From NCBI RefSeq assembly GCF_009931655.1, contig NZ_CP047984.1, positions 1,612,001 to 1,676,000 on the forward strand: a stretch of DNA of 64,000 nt. The letters run 5' to 3'. Position 1 is the first letter of the stretch. Every line of letters begins with the position of its first letter. The notes beneath the pieces are model-generated. The model did not search any database. It was not told the origin of the DNA and was given only the letters and a program-made list of their open reading frames with translations. Shown here one piece after another: positions 8,608 to 18,272 of this stretch. Origin of the DNA: Pontibacter russatus. GTDB taxonomy: Bacteria > Bacteroidota > Bacteroidia > Cytophagales > Hymenobacteraceae. Position numbers and translations under genes: made by a program.

Positions 8608-9522
8608 ATGGCGCAAGCATATACCCCCCTTGTTTCCGTTGTGATTGCCTTCCTGAACGAAGAGAGGTTTTTGGGAGAGGCCATTGAAAGCGTGCTGCAC
8701 CAGGACTACACCAACTGGGAGCTGCTGCTGGTAGACGACGGCTCTTCCGACGGAAGCACACAGCTTGCCAAACAGTACGCAGAAAGGCTGCCCGGCCGCA
8801 TCCGCTATATAGAGCACGAAGGGCATATAAACAAAGGCCTGAGCGCCAGCAGAAACCGTGGCATCCGACAGGCGGCGGGCACACTGGTGGCTTTGCTGGA
8901 CGCGGATGATGTCTGGCTTCCGGGAAAGCTGTCGGACCAGGTGCGGATTTTTGGGCAGCACCCCCCTATAGCCATGGTGGCGGAAGCCTCGTCCTACTGG
9001 TACAGTTGGGACGACCCGCAGAAACAGGATATCCACATCCCGGTAGGTGCCCCGCCGGGCCGTGTTTATACCCCCGGGCAGCTCATAAATCACCTTTATC
9101 CTTTAGGAAAAGGCGCGGCCCCCTGCCCATCGGGCCTGATGCTGGCAAAAGACGCTGTTCAGCGCGTGGGAGGCTTCGAGGAATCCTTCACAAAAGAATA
9201 CCAGCTCTACGAAGACCAGGCTTTTCTGAACAAGGTTTACCTGCAGGAAAGCGTCTATATCTCCTCGGCGTGCAACAATTTATATCGGCAGCGCGCTGGC
9301 TCTATTGTGCAGTGGGTGCATGCAGACGGGCAGTACCATGCGGTGCGGCGGCATTTCCTGGAGTGGTTCGGTGCCTACCTGCGGCAGCGGCAGGTGAGCG
9401 ACAAAAGCATCCAGCGGCTCCTGAAGAAAGCCCTGTTGCCCTATCGCCACCCCAGGCTGCACTTTTTGACGCGCACGCTTCCTGACAAAGTAAAGCGCAG
9501 CATAAAGAAAAGGATGAGATAA
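8608..9522 (+). CDS. GT2 family glycosyltransferase
   Basis: A 304-residue GT-A enzyme with V-S-V-V-I-A-F-L-N-E at the start, L-V-D-D-G-S-S-D-G-S, S-A-S-R-N-R-G-I and the metal-binding L-D-A-D-D-V at about 94-98. A central Y-E-D-Q-A-F segment matches the catalytic-base region of family 2 enzymes. It begins 6 bases after the deacetylase and belongs to the same operon. Donor specificity is unknown. Confidence 0.88.
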   Translation: MAQAYTPLVSVVIAFLNEERFLGEAIESVLHQDYTNWELLLVDDGSSDGSTQLAKQYAERLPGRIRYIEHEGHINKGLSASRNRGIRQAAGTLVALLDADDVWLPGKLSDQVRIFGQHPPIAMVAEASSYWYSWDDPQKQDIHIPVGAPPGRVYTPGQLINHLYPLGKGAAPCPSGLMLAKDAVQRVGGFEESFTKEYQLYEDQAFLNKVYLQESVYISSACNNLYRQRAGSIVQWVHADGQYHAVRRHFLEWFGAYLRQRQVSDKSIQRLLKKALLPYRHPRLHFLTRTLPDKVKRSIKKRMR

Positions 9523-9532
9523 GCAGCAGCAA

Positions 9533-10537
9533 ATGGCAAAGATAACTGTACTCATGCCCGTTTTTAACGCTGCGCAGTTTCTGCGGGAGGCCATGGACAG
9601 CATCCTCACCCAGACCTTCGCCGACTTTGAGTTTCTGATCATCGACGACGGCTCCACCGACGAGAGCGTGGCCATCGTAAAGTCATACGCCGATCCGCGC
9701 ATCCGCTTTTATCAGAACGGGGAGAACAGAGGCATCTCCCCCACCCTGAACAAAGGCATAGCATTGGCCGCCACGCCATATATAGCCCGCATGGACGCCG
9801 ACGACATCAGTTACCCAGAGCGGCTGGAGAAGCAGTACGCCTACCTGCAGGCGCATCCCGGCTGCGCCATGGTTTCCTCGCTGGTGCGGGTAATTACAGA
9901 GGATGGCCGGTTTGTGAGGCAGGACAGGTTTAAGAGCGAGTTCTTCTACTATAACCTCACGTTCATCTGCTGGATTTACCATCCCACCGTCATGTACCGG
10001 ACGGCGGCGGTGAAAGCGGCAGGCATGTATACGGCGGCCTATTCCGAGGACTTTGAGCTGTTCTGGCAGCTGTCCCGGCAGCACAAGCTGTACAACCTGC
10101 CCGAGGTTTTGCTGGACTACCGCGTAACCAGCCAGAGCCTGCACCAGGTGCTGAAAAAGCAGGAGTATGCACAGGCGCAGCAGGAACAACTGCTGCGCAA
10201 CTTCCGCTACTACGCCGGCAGCGGCTACACCATACCGCTGGAGTATATAGAGTGTCTCCAGCACAACTTTGAGCCGCTGCTGGCCACCAGAAGCCCTGCC
10301 AAAGTGCTGGCCTGCCTCCGGGAACTGGACACGCTCACGCAATGCATCCTGGCGAAGGAAAACGTTAACCGCGAGGCGGCCGCCATCAGCAGGGCCGCCC
10401 GGTACAAGCGCCGCTACATCTTTATTTATTACCTGAGGCACCTGCCGTTTCCGCTCAATATATGGCTGCTTCTCACGTCCGGATACCCGCAACGATATAT
10501 TAAAAATTTATTATATAAATTAAAGAATACTTTTTAA
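9533..10537 (+). CDS. GT2 family glycosyltransferase
   Basis: A 334-residue GT2 enzyme: I-T-V-L-M-P-V-F-N at the N terminus, I-I-D-D-G-S-T-D-E-S, and A-R-M-D-A-D-D as the metal site near residue 86-90. The C-terminal third has helices and a hydrophobic segment near the end (Y-Y-L-R-H-L-P-F), suggesting membrane association. Its 3' end is very AT-rich and runs into an AT-rich spacer before the next gene, a possible internal promoter site. Confidence 0.88.
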   Translation: MAKITVLMPVFNAAQFLREAMDSILTQTFADFEFLIIDDGSTDESVAIVKSYADPRIRFYQNGENRGISPTLNKGIALAATPYIARMDADDISYPERLEKQYAYLQAHPGCAMVSSLVRVITEDGRFVRQDRFKSEFFYYNLTFICWIYHPTVMYRTAAVKAAGMYTAAYSEDFELFWQLSRQHKLYNLPEVLLDYRVTSQSLHQVLKKQEYAQAQQEQLLRNFRYYAGSGYTIPLEYIECLQHNFEPLLATRSPAKVLACLRELDTLTQCILAKENVNREAAAISRAARYKRRYIFIYYLRHLPFPLNIWLLLTSGYPQRYIKNLLYKLKNTF

Positions 10538-10630
10538 AAAAATATTCGTATAATTATTTCTGTTTAAACCGGGTATCGGAAAGCAGTGACTAACCTTTTC
10601 CTGATTTGTTTATCCGGCCTTATTTTTACT

Positions 10631-11617
10631 ATGCTCCGTATACCGCCCTCACCCCCACCCATTTTGCCCCTCCCTGAAAAGGAGGGCAGGCCCCTGTGGT
10701 CGGTGATGGTTCCCGTCTACAATTGCAGCGAGTATTTAAGCGAGTGCCTGCACAGCGTACTGGCACAGGGCGTACCGGAGCAGGACATGCAGGTGGAGGT
10801 GGTGGATGACGCCAGCACCGATACCGACGTGGCCGCCCTGGTTCAGGCTATCGGCAAAGGCCGCGTGAAATACCACAGGCAGCCTGAAAACGTCGGCAGC
10901 CTGCGCAACTTCGAGACGTGCCTTAACCGGGCGCAGGGCCGGTTGGTCCATCTCCTGCACGGGGACGACAAGGTGAGCGACGGCTACTACGCGGCCATGG
11001 GCCGGCTGTTCCGGGCTTACCCGGAGGCGGGCGCGGCCTTCTGCAGGTACAGATGCATAAACGAAACCGGCGAGACGCTGTATGAGCAAGGCCCGGAGGT
11101 GCGGCAGCACGGGGTTTTGCAGGACTGGCTCCTGAAGATAGCGGAGCGCCAGCGCATCCAGTACGCGGCCATTACCGTCCGGCGCGAAGTGTTCGAGAAG
11201 CTGGGCGGTTTCTATGCCCTCACGTATGGCGAGGACTGGGAGATGTGGGTCAGGATTGCCCGGCACTACCCTGTGGCTTACACACCTGATATTTTGGCAG
11301 ATTACCGGAAGCACCCCGGTTCCATATCGGGGCTCAAGTACCTGAACGGGCAGCATATCCAGGACCTGGCGCAGGCAATGGAGCTTATCCAAAGCCACCT
11401 GCCCCCCCGCCAGCGGCAGAAAGTACTCAAAAAATCAAAAAAATATTACGCCTATTACGGTGTGAAGCTGGCCGGCCAGCTATGGCAGCGGCTGCACAGC
11501 AGGCAGGTCGTGCAGGCCCAGGTAAGGCAGGCGCTGCACCTGCACCAGGCACCACGGCTCTATCTTAAAATTGCCCAGGTTTACTTTAAAATTTTCATAC
11601 ACACGGTATGGCGATAG
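10631..11617 (+). CDS. GT2 family glycosyltransferase
   Basis: A GT2 domain starts with W-S-V-M-V-P-V-Y-N, followed by V-V-D-D-A-S-T-D and H-L-L-H-G-D-D as the metal site; Y-G-E-D-W-E-M-W is the probable catalytic-base region. I chose the ATG at 10631. An in-frame GTG at 10586 would add 15 residues (M-T-N-L-F-L-I-C) that look unlike the family. A proline-rich linker (P-P-S-P-P-P-I-L-P-L-P) precedes the domain. The gene overlaps the next start by 10 bases. Confidence 0.85.
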   Translation: MLRIPPSPPPILPLPEKEGRPLWSVMVPVYNCSEYLSECLHSVLAQGVPEQDMQVEVVDDASTDTDVAALVQAIGKGRVKYHRQPENVGSLRNFETCLNRAQGRLVHLLHGDDKVSDGYYAAMGRLFRAYPEAGAAFCRYRCINETGETLYEQGPEVRQHGVLQDWLLKIAERQRIQYAAITVRREVFEKLGGFYALTYGEDWEMWVRIARHYPVAYTPDILADYRKHPGSISGLKYLNGQHIQDLAQAMELIQSHLPPRQRQKVLKKSKKYYAYYGVKLAGQLWQRLHSRQVVQAQVRQALHLHQAPRLYLKIAQVYFKIFIHTVWR

Positions 11618-12678
11618 GCGTGACAATCGTTATTTGCACCTACAACGGTGCCAGGATGCTCCCGGACACGCTGGCGCACATCGCGCAGCAACGGGTGCCG
11701 CCGCATATATGCTGGGAGGTGATCGTGGTGGACAACGCCTCTACCGACGACACCTCGGAAGTGGTGAAAGCTGTGTGGGCCAAAAGCGGCGGCACGGCTC
11801 CGTTTACGCTCCTGCACCAGCCAAAGCCTGGCCTTACCTATGCCCGGGAGCTGGCCCTTGAAAGCGCCCGGTACGAGTACATCATCTTCTGCGACGATGA
11901 CAACTGGCTGGCACCGGACTATGTGAGCGTGGCGTACGAGCTCATGCAGCAGCATCCCTCCATCGGGGCGCTGGGTGGGCACGGGGAGCTTGTGTATGAA
12001 ACACCACCTCCGGCCTGGGCCGCCGCAATGCCCATCTTCGCCAACGGGCGGCAAGCCAGTAAACCCGGAAAGGTTTACCGCAACGCCGTATATGGGGCAG
12101 GGTGCGTTATCCGCAAGTCAGCCTATATGGCGGTGGCCACGGCCGGGTTTGAGCCGATGCTCACCGACAGGGTGGGCGCCAACCTCAGCTCCGGCGGCGA
12201 CTACGAGTTTTGCTATGCGCTCGCCCTCATAGGCTACGACATCTGGTACGACCCCAGTCTCCGCTTCAGGCACTTTATGCCACGGGAGCGGATGGAATGG
12301 GGATACTATGAGCGATTTTTTGTGGAGCGGGCGAAATGCTTTGAGGTGCTGGTGCCTTACCAGCTTGTTATCAACGCCGGTGCCCGAAACGCCTCCTCTT
12401 TCTACAGAAAGCTGCTGCGCCTCTTTCTTTCCTCTTTAAAGCAGCTGTACCTGCTGCTGCTGCATAAGTTCAGGCTTCCTGCCGGCTCAGACGACGCCAA
12501 GACAAACACCCTCAAGCTCATGAGCGTGAAGGCAAGGCTCTGGAGCTTCAGCCGGCACCGCGCCATGCGGAGGAATTTCGCGAAGATACTGCAGTTCAAG
12601 CGCGAGAAGCTGGTAACCTTCACGAAGAGCAAGCCTGGGCCTTTGCCTGGCGAAGAACTGGAAATGAGAATGCTGTAA
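11608..12678 (+). CDS. GT2 family glycosyltransferase
   Basis: A 356-residue GT2 enzyme with V-T-I-V-I-C-T-Y-N-G, V-V-D-N-A-S-T-D-D-T and F-C-D-D-D-N-W as the metal-binding motif near residue 94. S-S-G-G-D-Y-E-F-C matches the acceptor-side acidic motif. The C-terminal 100 residues are basic with a hydrophobic L-Y-L-L-L-L-H segment, suggesting peripheral membrane binding. It overlaps the preceding transferase by 10 bases, so translation is probably coupled. Confidence 0.88.
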   Translation: MAIGVTIVICTYNGARMLPDTLAHIAQQRVPPHICWEVIVVDNASTDDTSEVVKAVWAKSGGTAPFTLLHQPKPGLTYARELALESARYEYIIFCDDDNWLAPDYVSVAYELMQQHPSIGALGGHGELVYETPPPAWAAAMPIFANGRQASKPGKVYRNAVYGAGCVIRKSAYMAVATAGFEPMLTDRVGANLSSGGDYEFCYALALIGYDIWYDPSLRFRHFMPRERMEWGYYERFFVERAKCFEVLVPYQLVINAGARNASSFYRKLLRLFLSSLKQLYLLLLHKFRLPAGSDDAKTNTLKLMSVKARLWSFSRHRAMRRNFAKILQFKREKLVTFTKSKPGPLPGEELEMRML

Positions 12679-12749
12679 CGACTGCTCCCGGAGGCCACAG
12701 AGCAGGGAATAACCGATGATAATGCACCATCTATATATCCTGGTTATAT

Positions 12750-14069
12750 ATGAAAAAGCTCCTGATTCATATCCGCCTCTCGCCCGGGCAATTGCGTTGG
12801 TGCCTGGGTGCTATACTGGCTGCCAACCTGCTGGTGCTGGCAGGCACATGGGCGGCCCATGCGCTGCATGTAAAGAGTTACGGCTTTAAAACGGCCCTGT
12901 GGCTGCTGGACCTGGCAAGGGAAAACACCATCGCGACCTGGTACTCCTCCATGCTGTTGCTGTCTGTCGCTGTAATGTCGGCGGTTTGCTTCAGCGCCGA
13001 CTGGCAGCGCTTCCACCGCTGGCGCGACAGGTATCTGAGTGGCGGCTGGCTGCTGTTCAGCATGGTTTTCGTGACGCTCTCGTTCGATGAGATAGGCTCG
13101 TTCCACGAAACGATCGGCGACACCAAGGCCTTCAACAGCTTCGGTGGCTACTCCGGCTGGGCGCTTTTTTACATCGTGATCCTGCTGGTCGGGGGCTTCA
13201 TGCTCACCTTCAGCTTTGTCCGGCTTATACGCTCCGGGTGGTCAGTGGTGTTTGCCGTGGCGGGTCTCCTGCTGTTTCTGAGCAACCCGCTGCAGGAGAA
13301 CTATGAGATTGCCGCCTTCCGGGCCGCCCCCGATCCCAGCCTGTGGATAAGACCTGTTTCGCTGCTCCTGCTCGAGGAGGGCTCGGAGATTTTCGCCTCC
13401 ACCTGTTTCCTGGTCGCCACAGCAACTTACCTGCTGCATATCACCAAACAGCAGGCTGCCAGCCTGCTGCCCTATACACCGCACCTGAGCATCCATTTCT
13501 CCTTTGCCAGGAAAACAGCTTTTGTTTCCCTGCTCTTCATCCTCCTGGTGCTGGTGGCCGGTCTGGCGGCGGTGGCAGGCGCTGCCGAGGTGTCGGGGCA
13601 CGCCAACGGCATCCCGAAAAACTGGTTCCCGAGCGCCACCGCCTTTGTGGTGTTCGTCATCAGCCTGTATATATACCATATAGCCGATCGGGCAGACCGG
13701 TATAACAGGTACTTTTACCTGCTGCTGGCGTTCGTCAGCGTCTCAGTGTCCATGTATTACGGCAGCAACCTTTACGCGCACCCCCTCTGGGAAACGGCAC
13801 AGGGCATGTTGCCCAGCATGGCCCTGAAGCTGCTCTGCGTGCTGGCGGCGGTTATCCTGTGCCTCCGGCTCATCATTGTGGTAGAAGACAAGTGGAGCCG
13901 GTTCCGGACAGCCGCCTGGGTCGTCTTTCTTTCTGCCGCGTTCAGCCTGCACCACCTCTACGCCGCAGGGCTCGCCTTTGCAGCCTTTGCCTTCCTGCTC
14001 CTGGCCCTGACGGCACACGTGTACCGGTGGCAGGCGAATGCGGCTGACGCCAAAGCAGAGCCTTTGTAA
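12750..14069 (+). CDS. Polytopic membrane protein of unknown function
   Basis: The 439-residue product has roughly ten to twelve hydrophobic segments and no family I recognise. Conserved-looking acidic patches lie near predicted membrane edges: F-D-E-I-G-S-F-H-E (about 110-118) and L-L-L-E-E-G-S-E-I-F (about 208-217). Their D/E/H content could bind a metal or form an active site. Position as last gene of the polysaccharide operon, on the same strand 71 bases after a transferase, suggests a role in glycan transfer, modification or ligation; that is inference only. It does not show an evident O-antigen ligase signature. The ATG at 12750 is embedded in a TATATATG motif. Confidence 0.8.
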   Translation: MKKLLIHIRLSPGQLRWCLGAILAANLLVLAGTWAAHALHVKSYGFKTALWLLDLARENTIATWYSSMLLLSVAVMSAVCFSADWQRFHRWRDRYLSGGWLLFSMVFVTLSFDEIGSFHETIGDTKAFNSFGGYSGWALFYIVILLVGGFMLTFSFVRLIRSGWSVVFAVAGLLLFLSNPLQENYEIAAFRAAPDPSLWIRPVSLLLLEEGSEIFASTCFLVATATYLLHITKQQAASLLPYTPHLSIHFSFARKTAFVSLLFILLVLVAGLAAVAGAAEVSGHANGIPKNWFPSATAFVVFVISLYIYHIADRADRYNRYFYLLLAFVSVSVSMYYGSNLYAHPLWETAQGMLPSMALKLLCVLAAVILCLRLIIVVEDKWSRFRTAAWVVFLSAAFSLHHLYAAGLAFAAFAFLLLALTAHVYRWQANAADAKAEPL

Positions 14070-14155
14070 AGCTAAACCCAAGGTTATGTACAACCGGCGG
14101 CACAGCGTTTATACTGAGCCATATATGGTTTGTTGCTGATAGACAGGCAGGGCCC

Positions 14156-14683
14156 TTAATCCTCGTCCCGGTCACCCCTTTTCAGCTCGTCTACGGAGCG
14201 CAGCACTTTGTCTTTCAGGCTCGTCTTGTATTTCTCCAGCCTGTCGGCGATGGCGGCGTTGGTGGTGCCCAGGATTTGAGCGGCCAGTATACCGGCATTC
14301 AACGCCCCGTTCAGAGCGACGGTGGCCACCGGTATGCCGCCCGGCATCTGCAGGATAGACAGCACCGAGTCCCAGCCGTCGATGGAGTTGCTTGATTTGA
14401 CCGGCACGCCGATGACGGGCAGGGTGGTGAGCGAGGCCACCATGCCCGGCAGGTGCGCCGCACCGCCCGCGCCCGCGATGATCACTTTCAGCCCTTTCTT
14501 GCGTGCGGTTTCAGCATACTCTATCATGCGGTGCGGGGTGCGGTGCGCTGATACAATCGTCAGTTCGTAGGGCACGCCAAGCGTTTCCAGTATCTCAGCG
14601 GCGGCATCCATCACTTTCAGGTCAGACTGGCTGCCCATGATGATGCCTACCAATGGTTGTGTGGTCGTGGTTTCTCCGGCCAT
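14156..14683 (-). CDS. purE: N5-carboxyaminoimidazole ribonucleotide mutase PurE
   Basis: A 175-residue class I PurE, which converts N5-CAIR to CAIR in de novo purine synthesis. The substrate-binding G-S-Q-S-D motif (about 17-21), S-A-H-R-T-P with the catalytic His (about 45-50), [11 protein letters not shown] and [10 protein letters not shown] are all present. It lies directly downstream of purK with an 8-base gap, the usual operon order, and is transcribed towards the polysaccharide cluster. Cytoplasmic, octameric in the family. Confidence 0.96.
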   Translation of the reverse strand: MAGETTTTQPLVGIIMGSQSDLKVMDAAAEILETLGVPYELTIVSAHRTPHRMIEYAETARKKGLKVIIAGAGGAAHLPGMVASLTTLPVIGVPVKSSNSIDGWDSVLSILQMPGGIPVATVALNGALNAGILAAQILGTTNAAIADRLEKYKTSLKDKVLRSVDELKRGDRDED

Positions 14684-14691
14684 ATATAAAT

Positions 14692-15822
14692 CTATGCTTT
14701 TACTTTGATTACGTCTCTGATGGATTCGGCGCGCTGCTGCGCCTCTTCTATGTTCTCGCCCAGCACCGTGATGTGCCCCATCTTGCGCGCGGGCCGCGTG
14801 TATTTTTTGCCATACAGGTGGATGTAGACGCCCGGCACCGCCAGCGCCTCCTGCAAGCCCTCGTAAGTTGCCTCGCCATCGTAGCCCGGCTCGCCCAGCA
14901 GGTTCAGCATCACGGCGGCGCTCTGGATGTCGGTGGTGCCCAGCGGCAGGTTCAGGATGGCGCGCAGGTGCTGCTCGTACTGCGAGGTATAATTGGCTTT
15001 GATGGTGTGGTGGCCGCTGTTGTGGGGGCGCGGTGCCACTTCGTTCACCAATATCTGCCCGTCCTTCGTCAGGAACATCTCCACCGCCAGGATGCCCACC
15101 ATCCCGAACGCCTCGATCACGCGGGTGGCGATCTCGATGGCATGGCGCTGCAGTTTGTAAGGCACGTTGGCCGGTGCAAAGAGCGAATCCACCAGGTTGT
15201 GCTCCGGGTGAAAGCTCAGCTCCACCACCGGGAAGGCCGTTACCTCCCCTGAAGCATTACGGGCCACAATCACGGAAATCTCCTTCTCGAAGTCCACCAG
15301 TTTCTCCAGCACGGAGGGCTCCGCGAAGGCTTTCTGCAAATCTGCCTCGTTTGTCAGGCGCGTCACGCCGCGGCCGTCGTAGCCCTCGCGGCGCAGCTTC
15401 TGGAAGGCTGGCAGGAAGTCCAATTGCTGCCGCAGTTCCGCCTTTTCCTGCACCAGCACAAAATCCGAGGTGGGGATGCTGTGGCTCCGGTAGAACTCCT
15501 TCTGCAGCCCCTTGTCCTGGATAGTGCGCACGGTACGGGCATCGGGATACACCTTCACGCCCTCCTGCTCCAGTTTCTCCAGCGCGTCGGCGTTCACGTG
15601 CTCAATCTCGATGGTCAGGATGTCGCAGTTTTTCCCGAATTTATATACCGTGTCGAAGTCGCGGAAGCTGCCCACGAAAAACTCGTTGCAGATGTCGCGG
15701 CAGGGGGCGTTCCCGTCAGGGTCCAGCACCAGCGTATATATATTAAAATCGAGCCCGGCCTGCAGCAGCATGCGGCCCAGCTGCCCGCCGCCCAGGATGC
15801 CCAGCTTCACTTCTCCTTTCAT
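14692..15822 (-). CDS. purK: N5-carboxyaminoimidazole ribonucleotide synthase PurK
   Basis: A 376-residue ATP-grasp enzyme that makes N5-CAIR from AIR, bicarbonate and ATP, feeding PurE. It has the N-terminal [12 protein letters not shown] nucleotide-like motif, the ATP-grasp core with L-V-D-F-E-K-E-I-S and the C-terminal metal-binding [13 protein letters not shown]. Start ATG at 15822. A TATTTTTG box lies about 30 bases upstream. Confidence 0.96.
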   Translation of the reverse strand: MKGEVKLGILGGGQLGRMLLQAGLDFNIYTLVLDPDGNAPCRDICNEFFVGSFRDFDTVYKFGKNCDILTIEIEHVNADALEKLEQEGVKVYPDARTVRTIQDKGLQKEFYRSHSIPTSDFVLVQEKAELRQQLDFLPAFQKLRREGYDGRGVTRLTNEADLQKAFAEPSVLEKLVDFEKEISVIVARNASGEVTAFPVVELSFHPEHNLVDSLFAPANVPYKLQRHAIEIATRVIEAFGMVGILAVEMFLTKDGQILVNEVAPRPHNSGHHTIKANYTSQYEQHLRAILNLPLGTTDIQSAAVMLNLLGEPGYDGEATYEGLQEALAVPGVYIHLYGKKYTRPARKMGHITVLGENIEEAQQRAESIRDVIKVKA

Positions 15823-15850
15823 CGTAGTGTGCGTTTTTGTTCTTATTCCT

Positions 15851-15858
15851 CAAAAATA
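15851..15858 (-). promoter_or_regulatory. purK: Putative -7 box of purKE
   Basis: On the minus strand TATTTTTG fits TAnnTTTG, 29 bases before the purK start. No good -33 TTTG is seen at the normal distance. Confidence 0.4.
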
Positions 15859-15959
15859 AGGATTATACGCGAACCTTCCCCTCATGCCGCAGGAATATCG
15901 GCAATTGCGGCAATAGCCTTTGTTTCTCAATATAATCATCGCTATATTTATGATACTTA

Positions 15960-16220
15960 ATGCTCAGAGATATGTCGGAAAGGTTAGCGCGCAGCATGAT
16001 GGTATTGTTCCATGTCCCTTTGTTCCTGATAGCCCTGGAGGTGCTCTGGCATGGGAGCAGCCAGGCGGGAGCCAGCATGCTGCTGGTTCCGTTTCAGTTC
16101 ATCAGCCTGGTCCTGACAGGCTACCTGGTGCTCGGCGACAGCTCCCGCGACGAGTACTACCCCACGCTGCTGGCCCTGCTGGTATATGACCTGGTGCTGT
16201 ACTGGTACATCTTACGATAA
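15960..16220 (+). CDS. Small hydrophobic membrane protein, unknown
   Basis: An 86-residue protein with three hydrophobic segments (about 14-30, 38-56 and 66-86) and no recognised domain. It is divergent from purK and 39 bases before the MarC-family gene on the same strand, so the two may be co-transcribed. An in-frame ATG at 15972 (M-S-E-R-L-A-R-S) is an alternative start. Coding status rests on its composition and hydrophobic pattern only. Confidence 0.65.
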   Translation: MLRDMSERLARSMMVLFHVPLFLIALEVLWHGSSQAGASMLLVPFQFISLVLTGYLVLGDSSRDEYYPTLLALLVYDLVLYWYILR

Positions 16221-16259
16221 ATCTGAGTAGCTTGCGCCCTTGGAAGCCTAAGCTCATCT

Positions 16260-16883
16260 ATGGAAATCATACTGGCCACTTTTTCCGCCCTGTTCTCCGT
16301 TGTAAACCCCTTTGGGGCCATGCCCGTGTTCCTGACCCTGACGCAGGACGACACCCCCGCCCAGCGAAACCAGCAGGCACTGAAAGCCTGTTTATATATG
16401 GTGGGCATCCTGGTGGTTTTCTTTTTGACGGGGCAGTATATCCTCAACTTCTTCGGCATCCGGATACACGACCTGCGCATCGCGGGCGGCCTCATGATCA
16501 TGCGGGCGGGTTTCGATTTGCTGACGCCGGGCGCCAACAAGAAGAAGATCTCGACGGAGGTGGTGGAAGAGGGCCAGCAAAAGGAAGACATCTCCTTCAC
16601 GCCGCTGGCCATGCCGATGCTTTCCGGGCCCGGCTCCATCGCCATCAGCATCGGCCTCTTCACCACCACCCTTTCCGGCCTCGACATGCTGCTCATCCTG
16701 GTGGGCATCATCCTGCTGGCCGCCGTGACTTACCTCATCCTGCGCTCTTCCCACCAACTCACCCGCTATATGGGCAAGGCGGGGCTGTCGGCGCTTTCGC
16801 GCATCATGGGCTTTATTGTACTGTCTATCGGCGTCAACTTCATCGTGTCGGCGCTGACGGCGCTGTTTTTCACGGAGAGGTGA
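16260..16883 (+). CDS. MarC/YhgN-family integral membrane protein
   Basis: A 207-residue protein of the MarC (UPF0056) family, with six predicted membrane segments. Family marks are F-S-V-V-N-P-F-G-A-M-P-V-F near the N terminus, G-L-M-I-M-R-A-G-F-D-L-L in the middle and P-L-A-M-P-M-L-S-G-P-G-S-I in the second half. The family was first linked to multiple antibiotic resistance, but its transport function remains unclear. Length is typical. Confidence 0.9.
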   Translation: MEIILATFSALFSVVNPFGAMPVFLTLTQDDTPAQRNQQALKACLYMVGILVVFFLTGQYILNFFGIRIHDLRIAGGLMIMRAGFDLLTPGANKKKISTEVVEEGQQKEDISFTPLAMPMLSGPGSIAISIGLFTTTLSGLDMLLILVGIILLAAVTYLILRSSHQLTRYMGKAGLSALSRIMGFIVLSIGVNFIVSALTALFFTER

Positions 16884-16888
16884 TTTTT

Positions 16889-17011
16889 GGGTGTTGATTG
16901 TTGAATTGTTATATGGCTAAATTGTTAAAGGTCTGATAAAGCTGCACCCGCCACATATATAGCCATTTAACCATGCAGCCATTAAGCAATCAACAACCGA
17001 CAATCAATAAC
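16889..17011. repeat. Imperfect inverted repeat upstream of hemE
   Basis: GTTGATTGTTGAATTG...ATGGCTAA near 16891 is mirrored by AGCCATT...CAATCAACAACCGACAATCAAT ending near 17010. Arms are about 40 nt with mismatches and contain one CATATATAG. It may end the upstream transcript; no T-tract. Confidence 0.45.
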
Positions 17012-17018
17012 TTTATAG

Positions 17019-17026
17019 TATCTTTG
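17019..17026 (+). promoter_or_regulatory. hemE: -7 box just before hemE start
   Basis: TATCTTTG is an exact TAnnTTTG match and ends only 4 bases before the hemE ATG, which would make the transcript nearly leaderless. No TTTG stands 19 bases upstream. Confidence 0.45.
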
Positions 17027-17030
17027 CTCT

Positions 17031-18077
17031 ATGCAACTGAAGAACGATTTGCTTATTAGGGCTGCCCGGGGCGAGCAGGTGGAGCGCACCCCGGTATGGC
17101 TCATGCGCCAGGCGGGGCGTATTTTACCGGAGTACCGCGCGGTGCGCAACAGCCTGAGCGGCTTTAAGGAGCTGGTGGAGACGCCGGAGCTGGCCGCCGA
17201 GGTAACAATACAGCCGGTGGACATACTGGACGTGGACGCCGCCATTATTTTCTCAGACATCCTGGTGGTGCCCGAGGCCATGGGCTGCACCTACGAGATG
17301 CTGGAGAGCAAGGGCCCCATCTTCCCGAGAACCATCCGCACCGAGGCCGACCTGAAAACACTGCGCGTGGCCGACCCCTACGAGCACCTGCACTATGTGC
17401 TGGACGCGATTCGGGTAACGAAGCGGGGGCTGAACGGGCGCGTGCCGCTCATCGGGTTTGCCGGTGCCCCCTGGACCATCCTGGCCTATATGGTGGAAGG
17501 CAGCGGCTCCAAAACGTTCTCGCATGCGCGCGGCATGCTGTACACCAACCCGAAGCTGGCGCACCAGTTGCTCCGCATGATCACCGACACCACCATCGCT
17601 TACCTGCAGGCGCAGGTGGAGGCCGGCGCCAACCTGATTCAGGTGTTCGACTCCTGGGCGGGCATTCTTTCGCCGGCGCACTACCGTGCCTTCGCCCTGC
17701 CCTATATCGCCGACATCTGCAACGCTATCCGAAACGTGCCGGTAACAGTTTTTGCCAAAGGCGCCTTCTTCGCGCTGGAGGATTTCAGCGAGCTGAACTG
17801 CGAAACCATTGGCCTGGACTGGAACATGGAAATCAGCACCGCCCGCCAGCAGGTAGGCCCCAACAAAACACTGCAGGGCAACATGGACCCTTGCCTGCTC
17901 TACAGCTCCTTCGACACCATCCAGCACGAGACCATCAAGATGCTGAAGGCATTCGGGCCGCAGCGCCACATCGCCAACCTGGGCCACGGCGTGTACCCCG
18001 ACACCGACCCCGAAAAAGTGAAATGCTTTGTGCAGACCGTGAAGGAATATGGGGAAGTCAGGAAGTCAGAAAGTTAG
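17031..18077 (+). CDS. hemE: Uroporphyrinogen decarboxylase HemE
   Basis: A 348-residue HemE, which removes four acetate carboxyl groups from uroporphyrinogen III to give coproporphyrinogen III in haem synthesis. It has the signature [10 protein letters not shown] near residue 22, I-F-S-D-I-L-V-V-P with the catalytic Asp, G-F-A-G-A-P-W-T at about 143-150 and G-N-M-D-P near the C terminus. Length and N terminus are standard. It stands alone, bracketed by inverted repeats. Confidence 0.97.
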   Translation: MQLKNDLLIRAARGEQVERTPVWLMRQAGRILPEYRAVRNSLSGFKELVETPELAAEVTIQPVDILDVDAAIIFSDILVVPEAMGCTYEMLESKGPIFPRTIRTEADLKTLRVADPYEHLHYVLDAIRVTKRGLNGRVPLIGFAGAPWTILAYMVEGSGSKTFSHARGMLYTNPKLAHQLLRMITDTTIAYLQAQVEAGANLIQVFDSWAGILSPAHYRAFALPYIADICNAIRNVPVTVFAKGAFFALEDFSELNCETIGLDWNMEISTARQQVGPNKTLQGNMDPCLLYSSFDTIQHETIKMLKAFGPQRHIANLGHGVYPDTDPEKVKCFVQTVKEYGEVRKSES

Positions 18078-18112
18078 AGAGTTTGGGAGTGATGCGTAGC
18101 CCTTTAGGCTAC

Positions 18113-18155
18113 GAACCTGTTTAGAATTTTACAAAAAGAAACTCTAAACAGGTTC
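18113..18155 (+). terminator. Hairpin downstream of hemE
   Basis: GAACCTGTTTAGA and TCTAAACAGGTTC form a 13-bp perfect stem with a 17-nt loop, 35 bases past the hemE stop. A small stem CGTAGCC/GGCTACG lies just before it. Confidence 0.6.
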
Positions 18156-18185
18156 TATATATAGGCGCAATAGGCGCAACCATAA

Positions 18186-18240
18186 CGGCTCATATATAGA
18201 AAGCCCCGCCTTTACAGTGGGGCTTTTTATATATGAGCCG
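18186..18240. terminator. Bidirectional terminator with TATATA in the stem
   Basis: CGGCTCATATATA and TATATATGAGCCG enclose a second stem AAAGCCCC/GGGGCTTT, giving a long near-perfect hairpin between convergent hemE and trkH. Both strands have T-rich sequence next to the inner stem. Confidence 0.7.
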
Positions 18241-18272
18241 TTCACTTTTCACTTTTTAACTTTATACCTCCC

